Position numbers and translations under genes: made by a program. From Welwitschia mirabilis (taxonomy: Eukaryota; Gnetophyta; Gnetopsida; Welwitschiales), in the NCBI GenBank assembly GCA_051453625.1, contig JBOZIK010000001.1, forward strand, positions 37,849,068 to 37,888,297: 39,230 nucleotides of DNA, read 5' to 3'. Shown in pieces: positions 10,451 to 21,497 of this stretch (positions within the stretch are counted from its first letter, which is position 1; each line of letters starts with the position of its first letter). Below the pieces are notes generated by a model. That model did no database searches. It saw only the letters and a list, made by a program, of their open reading frames with translations, and was not told the DNA's origin.

Positions 10451-10462
10451 ATATCTGCCTTT
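10451..10462 (-). promoter_or_regulatory. Polypurine tract of the copia element
   Basis: Minus strand reads AAAGGCAGATAT, directly before the 3' LTR and preceded by CATTGATGTC. A better preserved purine string, CAAGGGGGAGA, occurs after the same TTGATGTC word at about 10692-10703. Confidence 0.55.
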
Positions 10463-11313
10463 GACATTGATGTCAAACAATTAATTGATTTCAAAAATCT
10501 GAAATAATTTAAGCTCATTCACTAAATACTTTACTTAAAAATATTTAAAAATCAAAACTCCCCCTTACATTAAGGCTAAGAAAAGAGTAAGATACAATCA
10601 TTTATTTTCCTTTAACTAAATACATAAACATTTAAAAGCTTAATATTTCAATATCTTCAAAAACACTTTTGAAAGAATAGTATCATTATCTCTCCCCCTT
10701 GACATCAATGAAAAATAGATATAAAATTTAGATAAACAGTTACAAATATCAATCATATTCTCTCTCCTCTATGTTGGTACTGAAAGATGAACAATGATAA
10801 GACAAAATTTTGAAACACATTTAGGCATTTTGAATAGACAAAAATTTTGTGCTTTAAATAAGATAAGTTTGGAATATGCACAAATTTAAGAAAAACACAA
10901 TTTTACTAAAAATAATAATTAGAAACACTTATGAATTACACATTTAAAAGATACCCTTTGAGAACATAATGCAATACTAAATGATAATGTAAAATATGAT
11001 CAGAAAAACACTCAATAATTTGATTTTCATAAAAATTTTAACTCATTTTCCATTGAGATAATAATTTTAATTCTTTTTCAAACCTGTTAAACTTAAAGAT
11101 ATGAAAATGATGCAAGAGTTATGCTTAAATATAAGAATGGATTTTATTAAGAAAACAAATCATTACAAAATTTCAAACTAAAAAAGAAAGAGAGAGGTGC
11201 TCATCAAGAGGATACATCTTGAAAAAATTTTTACTAACAGGCATAATCTCTCTTTTTAACAATAAAATCCAAAGATAGAACTACACGAGTATGATATAAA
11301 AGATAATAAAGAT
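10463..11313 (-). other. Noncoding region between extra ORF and copia 3' LTR
   Basis: No coding signal seen. Two AAGGGGGAG-type purine strings (near 10557-10566 and 10692-10703) suggest duplicated or relic polypurine tracts. The rest is AT-rich. Confidence 0.45.
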
Positions 11314-12290
11314 TTAATTATATTCTTCCTCCTCCTCCTCTTCTTCTTCTTCTTCTTCAGATTTCTCCTCTAAATATTCTTCATCTCCACCAGTACAAGT
11401 AGAGCTAGTACCTTCAGCTAAGATATCCACAATGTCATATCCAACTGTAATGAGTGCTTCTTTCATATGTTTGGTTTGAGGGTTAATTTGTTTTAAATAT
11501 GAAAGAGTCTCATCTGGAGATGTCACTTTTGGAGTTTCAGAAGGGGATTTCTTCGAAGGAGCAAAGATATACATGCAAGATAAAGTAACATGCCCAATGG
11601 GTAACAAAGGCTAAAGTGACTCTAAAAAATGATACAGATTAACATGAAAATGGTGACAGATTTTAGTGATAAGCACAAAGTAGGATAGAGCCCTAGTTTT
11701 GTGGTAATCCAACTATGAAGCCATATTTTTATGGCAAGAGAATTAATAAAATACTCAGTTCCTACTAAATACATCAAATATTCCCTATAGCTAGAGGCCT
11801 CGTCACAATGGGTAGCTTAAAGAAGAAAATTAGAAGTAAAGATCAAATGAATAAGGTGATATTTGGGAGTTAACAGAGAAGTAGTAAGGTGTATTTCCAA
11901 GTATGCATTTTACTGTAAATCTCCCTAGTGATTGATGGCTTATCTTCCATGGTGTCTCTTAGAGGCCAAAACTCCTCATAATCTTCTCGTGGAAGATCGT
12001 TCAGCTCTAAAATGAGATCTGCTATCATTCTTACCCTTCTATCTAAAACAAGGATTTTTAGAGTCCTAGTATCATAGTTAAAAGAAGCATTGCAATAAAA
12101 CATTCTAGTAAAAAAAAAAAACATGTAGGACCTGAAACATCTAAGAAATGATTTAGATATTGATCCCTCAAGAGCTAAATGATATCTCTTAGTTTCCTAA
12201 GCTCAGATGTGGATACTAGCTACTCTTGGCACATAGCTTTCTTTTTAAACTTTTCAAAGAACTTGTCCATGGCTTTTCAGACATTCTCAA
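11314..12290 (-). pseudogene. Extra ORF of the copia element, plant-transposon-type domain, broken
   Basis: In minus sense a mostly readable frame runs from an MDKFFEKFKKKAMCQE segment (about 12285) through RMFYCNASFNYDTRTLKILV (12105-12045) and DRRVRMIADLILELNDLP to an RALSYFVLITKICHHFHVNL segment near 11680, ending at TAA 11314. The RMFYCN start, the following V-L-x-R-x-V-R-M pattern and the later LITKI segment resemble the so-called putative plant transposon protein domain found in ORF3 of many plant LTR elements; this comes from memory. The C-terminus is very acidic, with a run of Glu encoded by GAG/GAA repeats (11317-11360). A few stops and probably one frameshift break it. It sits where SIRE elements carry their additional ORF. 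Function unknown. Confidence 0.6.
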
Positions 12291-12874
12291 GTAGAAGTAG
12301 GAAGGTTTCCTTAAAAAACCTTCCTTTAGACCTCTCTTGAAAGAGTTGGCTGTCATTCTAAGACTTTTAAAGGAAAGAATACTGAGAAAATCACTGGATC
12401 TAGCTACAAAGATCTCTTAATCTGAAAGAAAACTCACTAGATCTGAAGACTTGGAGGCACTAGATTAAGATGGAATCAAGTTAGGATTCTAGTTCTTTTA
12501 TAGATTAAGGAAAATAGGGTAGATTTGAGGAAGAAATCAGGTCCACCAACTATACTTCCGCACTGCAATCCATCAGGTTCAGTTAACCGCTTACTAGAAG
12601 GGGTCAGGGTGACTGGGCTTTTGGTTTAGTCGACCGACCACATCTGATGGACCGAATCATAGATCTGGTTAACCACCCTGCAATCAGCTAAGAGATGGTG
12701 TATTGATCTCCAAATCACTTCCATAAATAATAAATTAATTATAAGAACTAGAGTTAATATCAGATTCGACAGAATGACATTTAGTTTTATCACAATCTTG
12801 CCTAAAACATTTATTTGCATTAATTGATTGATCAAAAGTTTTAACTTAATATGTAAGCATTATCAACATGTTTT
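12291..12874 (-). other. Region between protease and extra ORF of the copia element
   Basis: Integrase, RT and RNase H would be expected here, but no motif of any is seen in about 580 bp, and there is no N-gap, so the loss looks real. Minus-strand CTATAAAAGAAC at 12503-12492 resembles a TATA box about 220 bp before the extra ORF. TCGACC/GGTTAACC-type strings at 12540-12680 resemble the U3 repeats of the LTRs. Confidence 0.5.
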
Positions 12875-13183
12875 TCACTTAAGATAACAACATTTTTTTT
12901 TCTCATTCTCAACTGTACATTTTGATTTATCAAAGATTATTCTATGTCCTTTATCACAAAATTGACTAATGCTTAGTAAATTGTGTTGTAAACCATTCAT
13001 ATAAAGTACACTATCGAGATTTGATGACATACCTCTTTTGATGATTTCTATACCTTTGATTTTTGCTATTTGGTTATTTTCAAAAATGAGTTCTCTTCCA
13101 TTTATGCTCTTTAAGTTCTGAAAGCTTGATTTATCTCCTATCATATGCATTGAACAACTGCTATCTAGATACCAACTGTTCAA
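12875..13183 (-). pseudogene. copia protease (retropepsin) fragment
   Basis: A 102-codon open stretch in minus sense starts MNSWYLDSSCSMHMIGDKSS. This is the classic copia protease opening, with Asp in WYLDS followed by CSxHM; the third position of the DSG catalytic triad is Ser instead of Gly. The conserved end NLLSISQFCDKGHRIIF is present at about 13000-12950. The enzyme would cut the Gag-Pol polyprotein. It ends at a stop in CYLK, before any integrase. The DSG-to-DSS change and the truncation argue against activity. Confidence 0.8.
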
Positions 13184-13411
13184 ATGAGGTTCTCTATAAT
13201 TTATCTATGTCATAAAACTTTGGAGATTATTAGCTATAATCCACTTAGTATTATTTGATTTGATGTATTCTTATTAAGAATAAATTTAAATGATAAAGCA
13301 TTCACATGTTTAGAAGTAAACATTATATATCTAGGTTTGTAAAATAGTTTGGAATGATTAAATCTACCACAAAAATTACATAAGATATTAGACAAATACT
13401 TACTTCTTTGG
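13184..13411 (-). pseudogene. Gag-protease linker with CxxC motif, copia
   Basis: Minus-sense translation contains CNFCGRFNHSK (about 13385-13350), matching the second CxxCxxxxH motif that precedes protease in SIRE-type copia. The closing Cys is lost. The stretch is bounded by a 50-base gap at 13412-13461. Confidence 0.5.
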
Positions 13412-13461
13412 NNNNNNNNNNNNNNNNNNNNNNNNNNNNNNNNNNNNNNNNNNNNNNNNNN
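13412..13461. other. Assembly gap, 50 N
   Basis: N-run inside the gag-protease linker of the copia element. Confidence 0.95.
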
Positions 13462-13920
13462 CCCTATTTTTCTTTCATATTCTAAGCATCTGTTCTAGTT
13501 TAGAGGAACTACCAGAAAACTTATTTACAAAGAATGAAAGAACATTTACCTAGGTAGTTAACATGAAGTTATCGGCTTTGAGTACTTTTCACTTTTCTTC
13601 TACTTCCTTCGTTTCTTTTGTAATGTTCTTTACCATTTTGTTTAACTCATTGATTCTCTTAGAGAACTTCTCACATTCTTCATACAATGCTTGACAGGTT
13701 TCTTCTAACTCATCTTCCTCTACATCAATTATATCTAAGTCATCTAACATTGAAGTACTAGGCACATTCTTGAGTGATGATACTAGAGCCATAAAAGATA
13801 ACCTTCTTTCTCTAGCTGATCCATGATCTAAGTAGTTCTATTCATCTTTATTAGCTTCATTATTTTAAATTGCCATAAATGAGGTGTTTTAGGCTTCCTG
13901 ATTTCTCTTCTAGTGTTGGG

Positions 13921-13962
13921 ACATTCATTGGCCATATGTCCAAATCCTTTGCATGAATAACA
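13921..13962 (-). other. CCHC zinc knuckle of copia gag
   Basis: CYSCKGFGHMANEC keeps all four metal ligands with CX2CX4HX4C spacing. Confidence 0.85.
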
Positions 13963-14316
13963 CTAGATTTACTTTTTCTTATCTTGATCTTTTTTTTATT
14001 TTGGATTGCTTCTCCTTGAATTCCTACTCGATTCTCCTTCCTATTTCCTATAGAGAAATCTTTTGAAATGCCTGGCTAGAAGAGCCACTTCATCATCATC
14101 GAGTTCTTCATTTAACCTATTAGATCTATAGTCCTCCTGCACACACTTTAAAGAAATACCTTTTTTTCTATCTTAGTAAATTTAAGTTTATAGGCTTTAA
14201 GATTACCTTGAAGTTATTTCAACTCCATTACACTAATGTTTTTGCTTCCTTCGATGGCTATTACCTTTACTTCAAATCTTTTGGGTAGGGATCTCAACAC
14301 TTTCCTTACTACCTTG

Positions 14317-14416
14317 NNNNNNNNNNNNNNNNNNNNNNNNNNNNNNNNNNNNNNNNNNNNNNNNNNNNNNNNNNNNNNNNNNNNNNNNNNNNNNNNNNNN
14401 NNNNNNNNNNNNNNNN
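14317..14416. other. Assembly gap, 100 N
   Basis: N-run inside copia gag; reading frames on the two sides do not agree. Confidence 0.95.
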
Positions 14417-14649
14417 ATTTCTTCCATGCATTCTCTGAGGCTTGCCATTGAGTTTACTATATCTGTAAGTCTAGAAAAAAATTCTTGCAAGGTTTCTTCA
14501 TCATCCATATGAATATCTTCAAATCTAGAGATAAGCATTTTCAGTTTTGCTTGTTTAATAGTGGATGTTCCTTTATGTGCAACTTCTAAAATATTCCAAG
14601 CTTCTTTTGCATGGTTACAGTTTACAATTATTTTAAATTCATCTACACA

Positions 14650-14955
14650 NNNNNNNNNNNNNNNNNNNNNNNNNNNNNNNNNNNNNNNNNNNNNNNNNNN
14701 NNNNNNNNNNNNNNNNNNNNNNNNNNNNNNNNNNNNNNNNNNNNNNNNNNNNNNNNNNNNNNNNNNNNNNNNNNNNNNNNNNNNNNNNNNNNNNNNNNNN
14801 NNNNNNNNNNNNNNNNNNNNNNNNNNNNNNNNNNNNNNNNNNNNNNNNNNNNNNNNNNNNNNNNNNNNNNNNNNNNNNNNNNNNNNNNNNNNNNNNNNNN
14901 NNNNNNNNNNNNNNNNNNNNNNNNNNNNNNNNNNNNNNNNNNNNNNNNNNNNNNN
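14650..14955. other. Assembly gap, 306 N
   Basis: N-run covering the N-terminus of copia gag. Confidence 0.95.
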
Positions 14956-14979
14956 AAAATCTCTCAAAGACTAACCTAA

Positions 14980-14991
14980 GCTCTGATACTA
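14980..14991 (-). promoter_or_regulatory. Primer binding site of the copia element
   Basis: Minus strand TAGTATCAGAGC is one base from TGGTATCAGAGC, the usual plant copia site complementary to initiator Met tRNA. It lies two bases from the LTR end at 14994, which fixes both the strand and the 5' LTR. Confidence 0.85.
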
Positions 14992-15026
14992 ACTGATAGG
15001 ATCAAGAACCCGAGAGGATGGAGAAA

Positions 15027-15048
15027 AGGGGGAGGGGGAGGGGGAGAG
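15027..15048. repeat. GGGGGA microsatellite in the 5' LTR
   Basis: AAAAGGGGGAGGGGGAGGGG and one further unit. The 3' LTR has only AAGGGGAAGGGG here, so the array expanded after insertion or was lost from one LTR. Confidence 0.7.
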
Positions 15049-15335
15049 GTTAATAGGTTCTTTCAAAGACTTAGATTTAAAAATAATTAGAGTTATCTAA
15101 TCACAATTTGCATGTAACAGTAACAAAATTAAGAATGTACATATAAGAAATAGAAACTAAATGTAAAGAATAAAAATACAGAAACTTATAAACTATCAAA
15201 TTAGATGCACACAAGATTTAGAGTTGTTTGGAAACTCCCCTACTCTACTCTTAATGATCAGCTTCTTTCAAGCTTAATTGCAGATCCCTATTACTCCATA
15301 GGTTTTGCCAGATTTACTTGTAACCATTACAAGTA

Positions 15336-15440
15336 GACTTTTACAGGCTAAGTCTCAACCTTAACATTGGACTTTTGTAGGCAAAGTCTCAATATTTAAT
15401 AATAAACTTTTGTAGGTGAAGTCGTAACCTCTAAAATCAA
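15336..15440 (-). repeat. Three tandem 35-bp units in the copia 5' LTR
   Basis: Units start at about 15336, 15370 and 15404, matching the array at 9444-9540. Confidence 0.65.
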
Positions 15441-15710
15441 TAGAAGTAATGCAATGCAGCCTTGGTAGCTCAAATATTACACGTTCAGTATCAGTACAAT
15501 GAATGGAGCTCTTCTCTAATAAAATACAATGACGAAATCCTTAGATCTGATTTTGGATGTAGTTTTTTTTACCAAGGATAGATCTTATTAATCAGGTATG
15601 AATCTATACAATGAGGTGCCAATGAAAACACCACTTGATCTTTCAGATTCACAATAAACATACCAATTTTGAATAGTGCCAAAAGATCTTTAGGTCATCT
15701 ATCGCCTAGA

Positions 15711-15718
15711 TATTTATA
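15711..15718 (-). promoter_or_regulatory. TATA box of copia 5' LTR
   Basis: Minus strand TATAAATA, in line with 9817-9825 of the 3' LTR. Confidence 0.65.
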
Positions 15719-15844
15719 ACAGAGGGTTATTAGGGTTTATTACAAATGAATTGTGCCTCTAATGGCTATAAATGACTAGAAAATGGCTAGGTAATGGATA
15801 TTTAATGGATACATAATGTTTATAACTTTTGCTTTTTCACACTA

Positions 15845-16210
15845 TCTAGTTGACCCCACAAAAATCCAGTTGATCCCATGAGAACTCGGTCGATCTCATC
15901 CTGGGTCTAGTTGATCCCTTGTCTTTTGGTGTGAAATTATAGACTATTGGCTTCTCAGGTATGGTCGACCCCATAAAAATCTGATCGACCCCTTTCCTCT
16001 TAGTTTACGACAATTGACTATTAGCTTCTCAGGTCTAGTCGACCTCATGAAAATCCAGTCAACCTCTTTCCCCTTGGTCTAGAACTATAGGTTCTTGAGA
16101 TCATAGATTAGTCAACCCCTTCAAAATCCAGTCGATCCCTTTTAGTTTAGTTTATTTCTTGGTGACTGCTTTATATGCGGTTGACTCCTTTAGACTTCAG
16201 TCGACCCCCA
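15845..16210 (-). repeat. U3 repeats with TCGACC core, copia 5' LTR
   Basis: Decayed units of the type GGTCGACCCCATAAAAATCT, the partner of 9941-10300. Confidence 0.65.
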
Positions 16211-16361
16211 CTGGAGGTAAACATAACTAAATATTTTTTCTAGTGCATTTTGGTCCAATTTTTTCACTTGCAAAACTCAATCTAATTTGCACACAATATG
16301 TAACGATTTGCACTACACTAAAGAAATTAGTTTAACATCAATCAGCAAATATAATCTAACA

Positions 16362-16366
16362 TAATC
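16362..16366. other. Target site duplication TAATC, right copy
   Basis: Identical to 9120-9124. Removing the copia element and one copy restores an uninterrupted match to the extra ORF region of element D. Confidence 0.85.
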
Positions 16367-16640
16367 CACTAGAGATATAAACTTATTATCCTTTAATTCA
16401 CCTCTATCTTTACATAGCTTATGAAATCACTAAAATATCTCTTAACATGAATGAGAGCTGTTTGAATCATAAGAGACCTAGCATGATGAGGTGGAGGGTG
16501 GACTGGCTATGCATGCTTAACATCTAGTAGTGATGATGGACATACCTCCTACTCCATAGCATTCTTATCTACCTTAGTTTATCTAGCTCTATGTGTATGT
16601 GTTCTAATCAATTATAAATACAAAATACATCACACAAGAT
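16367..16640 (-). pseudogene. Extra ORF of element B, N-terminal part
   Basis: In minus sense this matches D at about 38700-38960. Shared landmarks are CACATAGAGCTAGAT near the start and a GAGGT-AT-TAAAGG segment near the copia insertion site. The frame is interrupted by stops at 16393-16395 (TAA) and 16369-16371 (TAG), and D has stops at the same two positions. Coding nature is inferred from the better-preserved downstream part (8845-9096). No start codon can be chosen with confidence. Confidence 0.45.
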
Positions 16641-18784
16641 CAAGTAAAGATTGCTAAAATGTGTTGCATTGATACTTGAAATGGTTCCATAAATTGGTTT
16701 TTTATGTGTAGAAATCATAAAGATATATATTTCCTTTCCTTAAGAGTGTCAATATATCTCATGTTGTCTAATTGTGCAATGAAAAATGAAAAATACATGA
16801 ATATGTCGAAAAATGTAAACTAGGTGGACCACATATAAGGTAAAAATGAAACTACTCAAATGAAAAATATAATCCACTAGAATCATAGAGCACATTGTAT
16901 TTATCAACTTTCCATAAAGAACCATTACATTTCAACTTATTTTTTGTGAGAAAATGATTTTTAAATTTAAAAAACCTAATTCTACCTTATAAAGAACACA
17001 ATTCATCATAACTCATAAAATATGTAGTGAAAATCTGATCTATAGGTTCCAAATCAAAGAGCACAAAAATCTAAATGATATACATAGAAACTATGCATTG
17101 AAATGCTTAAAATGGGGAGAAAAAATTAAAAATAATGAGGGAGATAAAAAATACCTTATTTTACAAAATCTATTGAAAATTTATAATCCGCGGCATGAAT
17201 CAGACTAGGTAAATGTTGAAAATGTCAATATAAACAAGGATGATTATTGTCTCCTAAAAGAATATATGTAAATAATAAATAATAAAAGAAAACTAAGAAA
17301 AAAACTTTGGCCCATGATTCTATTATACTGTCAACCAGATAACAGCCCTAGGATGACTATTAAAAAAAATCTTAGTATCACTCTTTATATCATCTAGATG
17401 ACTTAGTAGATGACAGAACTTTGAAAAAGCTCTGAAAAGTGAAAATGTTAGCTAATAAGTTAGGTTTAAAAATCAGTGTTAAGGTACCATAATGTATCAA
17501 AAAACTCAAAAACTTAAGAACAATGAAGAGTTATAATAAACAAGGATACAAAATAAGGAAAACTCAAAGGAACCGAAAGATAGGATAATGAGAATGCATT
17601 AAGTAGGTTAAAACCTATCAAAGAAAACTAAACAAATGTGATTAATCTTAAAAAAAATCATAAAAATATGTAAAACCTCAAAAGACTTAAACGAATCTCA
17701 TAAATATCATGAATAATAAGATAATACTATCTAATTAAAATGTTATAATAAAATAAACTTGTGAGTAATAAAAATGACATGAATAATAATAAATAAACTA
17801 GATTAAATAATAAGATCTTAAATGATGATGAAAGATTATAAAAATAACTCTGAAATAAGCAATTAAAGAACCAAAGAAAAGTAGAATGAAAATTGATATA
17901 ATAACTATGAATAAGATAACTTGCATGTCCTAAATTCTAACCTAGCAAACCCCCTTGAAAGAAATCATAAAACCACCTAAGTAAAGATGCATGATAAAAG
18001 GTATCAACTTTATAAAATTCCACTTAAAAAGAAAATGATTATGATGATATAAAATATTAATTTCTCAAAATAATAAATGATAAGATCAAAAGCTATTCAA
18101 ACATGAACTCATCTAATCACACCTCAAAACACACCTGAATCAATAAAAGTAAAATTATCATATGGGAATACTAAGAGTTTAAAAAATAAGCAATGCCTTT
18201 GATGACACCAAGAACACCATTGATCCCATAGCCTTAAAGCTTTATTACTACTTTCTATAATAAACAAAGTTCAACTACAATTAGAGAAGTAAGAACCCGT
18301 GAAGTATGGCTAACTAACCCCCCATTAGAATTCTCATAGCTACCAACACTGTTAAAGGTTCCTTTCAAAAAAAATTTATCCTAGTATGATAGGACATTAT
18401 AGTGATCATGTATTTTAGCATAGATATAATAGATCATGATTATTATTTATTTTTATTCTCTCCATCTTTTATAACAAAAATAATTCCAACATAATTACAT
18501 ACTGAAAAAGAGAAAGGTGAAGAAGTAAGATGAAAGACAAAAAAGAATATACCTAAACGATTAAAGAGCTCATAACATTGAAAAAAAAAGTATAATAACT
18601 AAGGAATATTCCTTTAGAGTGAATTTCATAAATATGTAAATGTCTTAAGATTGGATGAATCCAATCTTATTATTGTAAAAATGTCCAAGTATGAATACTC
18701 ATCATGGAAGCTTCATAAAGCAAATATATAAGTCAAGTTAAAGATGATTAAATGACATCATAACATCCACTACAAGAATAAGCT
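16641..18784 (-). other. 3' noncoding region of element B
   Basis: AT-rich with no coding signal. In minus sense the part at 17170-16640 aligns with D 38175-38690 (shared GCTCTTTGATTTGGAAC). A TCATCC motif is at about 17380-17415, and the four-copy noncoding block is at 18190-18430. Confidence 0.55.
18190..18430 (-). repeat. Shared 3' noncoding block, copy B
   Basis: Reverse complement matches A 905-1160, D 36917-37160 and C 25305-25560. The words GATGACACCAAGAACACCA and GAGAAGTAAGAACCCGTGA are near-identical to C. Confidence 0.7.
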
Positions 18785-21497
18785 AAGAGAAATCTAGATA
18801 ATGGTAGGGAGGAAGTCCTTTCTATTAAGGAAAACCTCTAAAACAATTGCTTCTATCATGTTTAAGGTTGTATCAAAAGGTTTTTCATATATTTTTAACC
18901 TTTTTCCATTAACTTTTTGAATCTCATTAGTAGCTAACTTAGAAATCTCGACAGAGCCATTAGAATGTACTTTTTCTATAAGATAAAGATATAACCATTT
19001 AGATGTCAACTTTTTATATAAAATATGTACCGTAGTATTGTATAAAATAATAAGTTAACCAAGTTCAAACTTTTTATGAAGTAGTTTTTATCATGTTTAA
19101 ACTTATCTTAGGCTTTGTGAATGAGTTGATAATGTATAGCACAAGTACTTTTTCATCTAGATGACTAAGTTGGACTAATCTATTTTTAAGGTTTTTATGA
19201 ATATATTTAAGATTAAGTTAATGGAAATAACAATAATAGTTATAACACACATCAACTAGTAAAACATAAACTTTTCCATATATAAGTTCATAAGGTGAAA
19301 AACCAAGAGAATTATGTTAAGTAGTATGGTAAGCCCAAAGAACATAATTGAGCTTAGAAGCCTAAGATTATTTATTAATAAAGATAATTTTTATAGAATT
19401 TTTTTAATTTCTCTATTTGCATTTTTAGCTTAATCATTAGTTTGTGAATGATAAGCACAAGTTACTCTAAGTTCAATTCCAATGGATAAAACAAGTTTTC
19501 TAAAAAGTTAATTAATAAAATAAGTTTCTTAATCACTAATAATAATCATAATAAAATTAAAACATTAAAAATATGAGTTCTAATAAAATTATAAATATTT
19601 TGAACATCATTCATAAAAGTATAAGTAAATTCAACCCATTTTATAACATAATCGTTAGCCACTAAAATGTAGATCTTATCATTAGGAGGTGGCTTAATAG
19701 GGATTATAAAATCAATTCCCTAATAATAAAAAGCTTCACATTTAAGAATAGATTTAAAGAACATCTCATAAAAATGAAAAGGCTACCATCACATTAACAA
19801 CCATCACATCTTTTAGTAAAATCAAAAAAGTCCTGAAAAAGACTAGTCCAAGAAAAACTAGAGTGAAGGATTTTCATTATTATTTTATATCATGTAAGTG
19901 TGTGTTAGGGCAGGAGGTGGAACTTCATGTTGCATGAAGTGATAAACACAACCATAGCAAAGATGAAGGATTTCTAATTTTTTCTATTCAGGCACACATT
20001 TTTTTCATGATTTACTTTTTACACCTATAGTAAAGATGTTGCTCTATCCATTCATAATAACCTATTCTAGAGAGAAGAGATTTTCTTTGATTATGAGTCT
20101 AATGTTATGGTGTTTTCATAGTAATAAGATAATTAACTATGTTATCATAGCAAGAAGGAGGATGACTAGAAGACATGGCATAAAGCTGTTCATACAAAAA
20201 AGAATCATCAATCATAAGATCATCAAGAGAAGAAGAAAGATATGACAAATTATTTGCTACACTGTTATATATTCCTAGTTTATCAGTAATGATAAGGTTA
20301 AATTCTTACATGACAAGGATTCATCTAATGAGTTTAGGACTAAAATCTTTCTTAGTCATGAGGTATCAAATAGTTATATGATTAATATAAACATTTGTAT
20401 GAAAGCCTAAAAATAGTGTCTAGGTGTATTAAGGTAAAAGATTAGTACTAACATTTATTTCTCAGTAGTAGTGTAATTAAATTGAGCTTTTAAACAAAGT
20501 TTTAATATAATAAAATGTAACTTTAAAAAGTCATTTTCATATTTTTATTTAAGAACCCCACCCATGATAATATTACTAGCATCACATATTAAATCAAAAT
20601 ATTTATTTTAATTGGGTATCATTACAATAGGTGTGGAAGAGATTAATCTTTAAGTGTTTTAAAAGCAAGCTAATAAGATTCATTTCATTTAAATTTATTT
20701 TATTTTTCACATAATGAGTAAAGAGGTTTACCAATTTTAGCATAAACTTGAATAAAATGATGATAAAAATCATAATAACCGAGAAAATATTAAACTTGTT
20801 TTATATTTATTAGAGGAGTTAAGTTTTTAATAATGCCTACTTTCTTAGGGTCCATCCTATTTCCTTTACTAGAAATGTGGTAACCTAAGACAATTGCATT
20901 ATTAACCGAAAAGAAACTTTTCTCCCAATTTAAATGTAGGCCATTCTCAATGAATTTATTAAGGACTTTTTCTAATATTTCTAAGATTTGTTCAAAGTTT
21001 TTATCATAGATTGGAAAGTCATCTATAAAAATCAATTAAATCATCTAACATATCAGAAAAAATACCATCATTACACATTGAAAAGTAATTTGAGCATTAC
21101 AAAGTCCAAAAACCAGCATCCAAAGGTAAATGTTCTAAAAGGTAAAGTAAAAGTTGTCTTAGCTTAATCCTCACCAGTAATACAAAACTGATTGAAATCA
21201 CTTTGCTCATCAAGAAAGTAATAAAAGACATATTCTTGGATTCTATCAGGTATTTTATCAAGAAAAGGTAAAGGACAATGGTCTTTCTTAGTTACAACAT
21301 TTAGCTTCTTAAAATCAATACACATTTATCACTTTCTATCTTTCTTAGGTACTACTATTAAAGGGCTAATCCACTCACTATCAGATATGGTATAAATAAT
21401 TATAGCTCCATTAATTTAATGATTTCATCCTTTAGAACTTGTTTAAGGGCTAAATTTTATCTATGTTTAGGTTGCTTCATAGGTTTTGCATTATCTT
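18785..21497 (-). pseudogene. pol of element B: RT, RNase H, integrase
   Basis: Minus-sense translation gives the polymerase polyprotein that copies and integrates the element. RT begins at NAKPMKQPKHR (about 21490), has DSEWISPLIVVPKK (about 21375-21330), and keeps the catalytic F-I-D-D motif (21026-21018), in an open stretch 21035-20790. RNase H shows CDASNIIMGGVL with its Asp codon at 20583-20581. The integrase zinc-finger end ILHSSFSWTSLFQDFF...RCDGC is near 19860-19790, the core Glu in NREIKK is at 19411-19409, and the C-terminal tail open at 19009-18794 ends with VNGKRLKIYEK-like sequence. Many stops and frameshifts make it inactive. The N-terminal side is cut by the LTR of D. Confidence 0.8.

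Larger units (their letters stand above)
13462..14955 (-). pseudogene. copia gag, interrupted by gaps and stops
   Basis: In minus sense, after a gap, the capsid region reads KEAWNILEVAHKGTSTIKQA (about 14625-14565) and continues LKMLISRFEDIHMDDEETLQ, the typical plant copia gag UBN2-like segment. After a second gap comes KVVRKVLRSLPKRFEVKVIA (14316-14257), then a zinc knuckle CYSCKGFGHMANEC (CX2CX4HX4C, 13962-13921), then a Glu/Lys-rich coiled-coil-like stretch open at 13792-13589. Gag forms the particle and the knuckle binds RNA. The order fits SIRE/Maximus. Several stops and at least one frameshift lie between 14220 and 13970. The gap lengths (100 and 306 N) are unlikely to be true, because frames disagree across them. 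The start Met is lost in the gap. Confidence 0.8.
9125..16361 (-). mobile_element. Complete SIRE/Maximus-like copia element, non-autonomous
   Basis: Two long direct repeats (9125-10450 and 14994-16361) enclose, in minus sense, a PBS, gag, zinc knuckles, protease, a gap-free region without integrase or RT, an extra ORF and a polypurine tract. A perfect TAATC duplication flanks the 7237-bp unit. The gag, zinc knuckle, coiled-coil linker, second CxxC motif and protease order matches the SIRE/Maximus lineage of Ty1/copia, which often carries an additional ORF after pol. Because RT, RNase H and integrase are absent, it would have needed enzymes from a relative to move. LTRs differ at roughly 10-15 % of positions by eye, so the insertion is old. 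Confidence 0.85.
14994..16361 (-). repeat. 5' LTR of the copia element
   Basis: In minus sense it starts TGTTAGATTA at 16361 and ends TCCTATCA at 14994, keeping TG...CA. It has the same inner layout as the 3' LTR: U3 repeats (16210-15845), TATA box (15718-15711) and three 35-bp units (15440-15336). Length 1368 bp. The extra length includes a GGGGGA microsatellite at about 15027-15048. Confidence 0.85.

Noticed and set aside
14236-14979. Open stretches with long X runs on the + strand
   Set aside because: Mostly N and antisense to copia gag.
20036-20245. Basic open stretch on + strand
   Set aside because: Antisense to the integrase/RNase H region of B; the Arg/Lys-rich content is a by-product of AGA/AAG-rich DNA.
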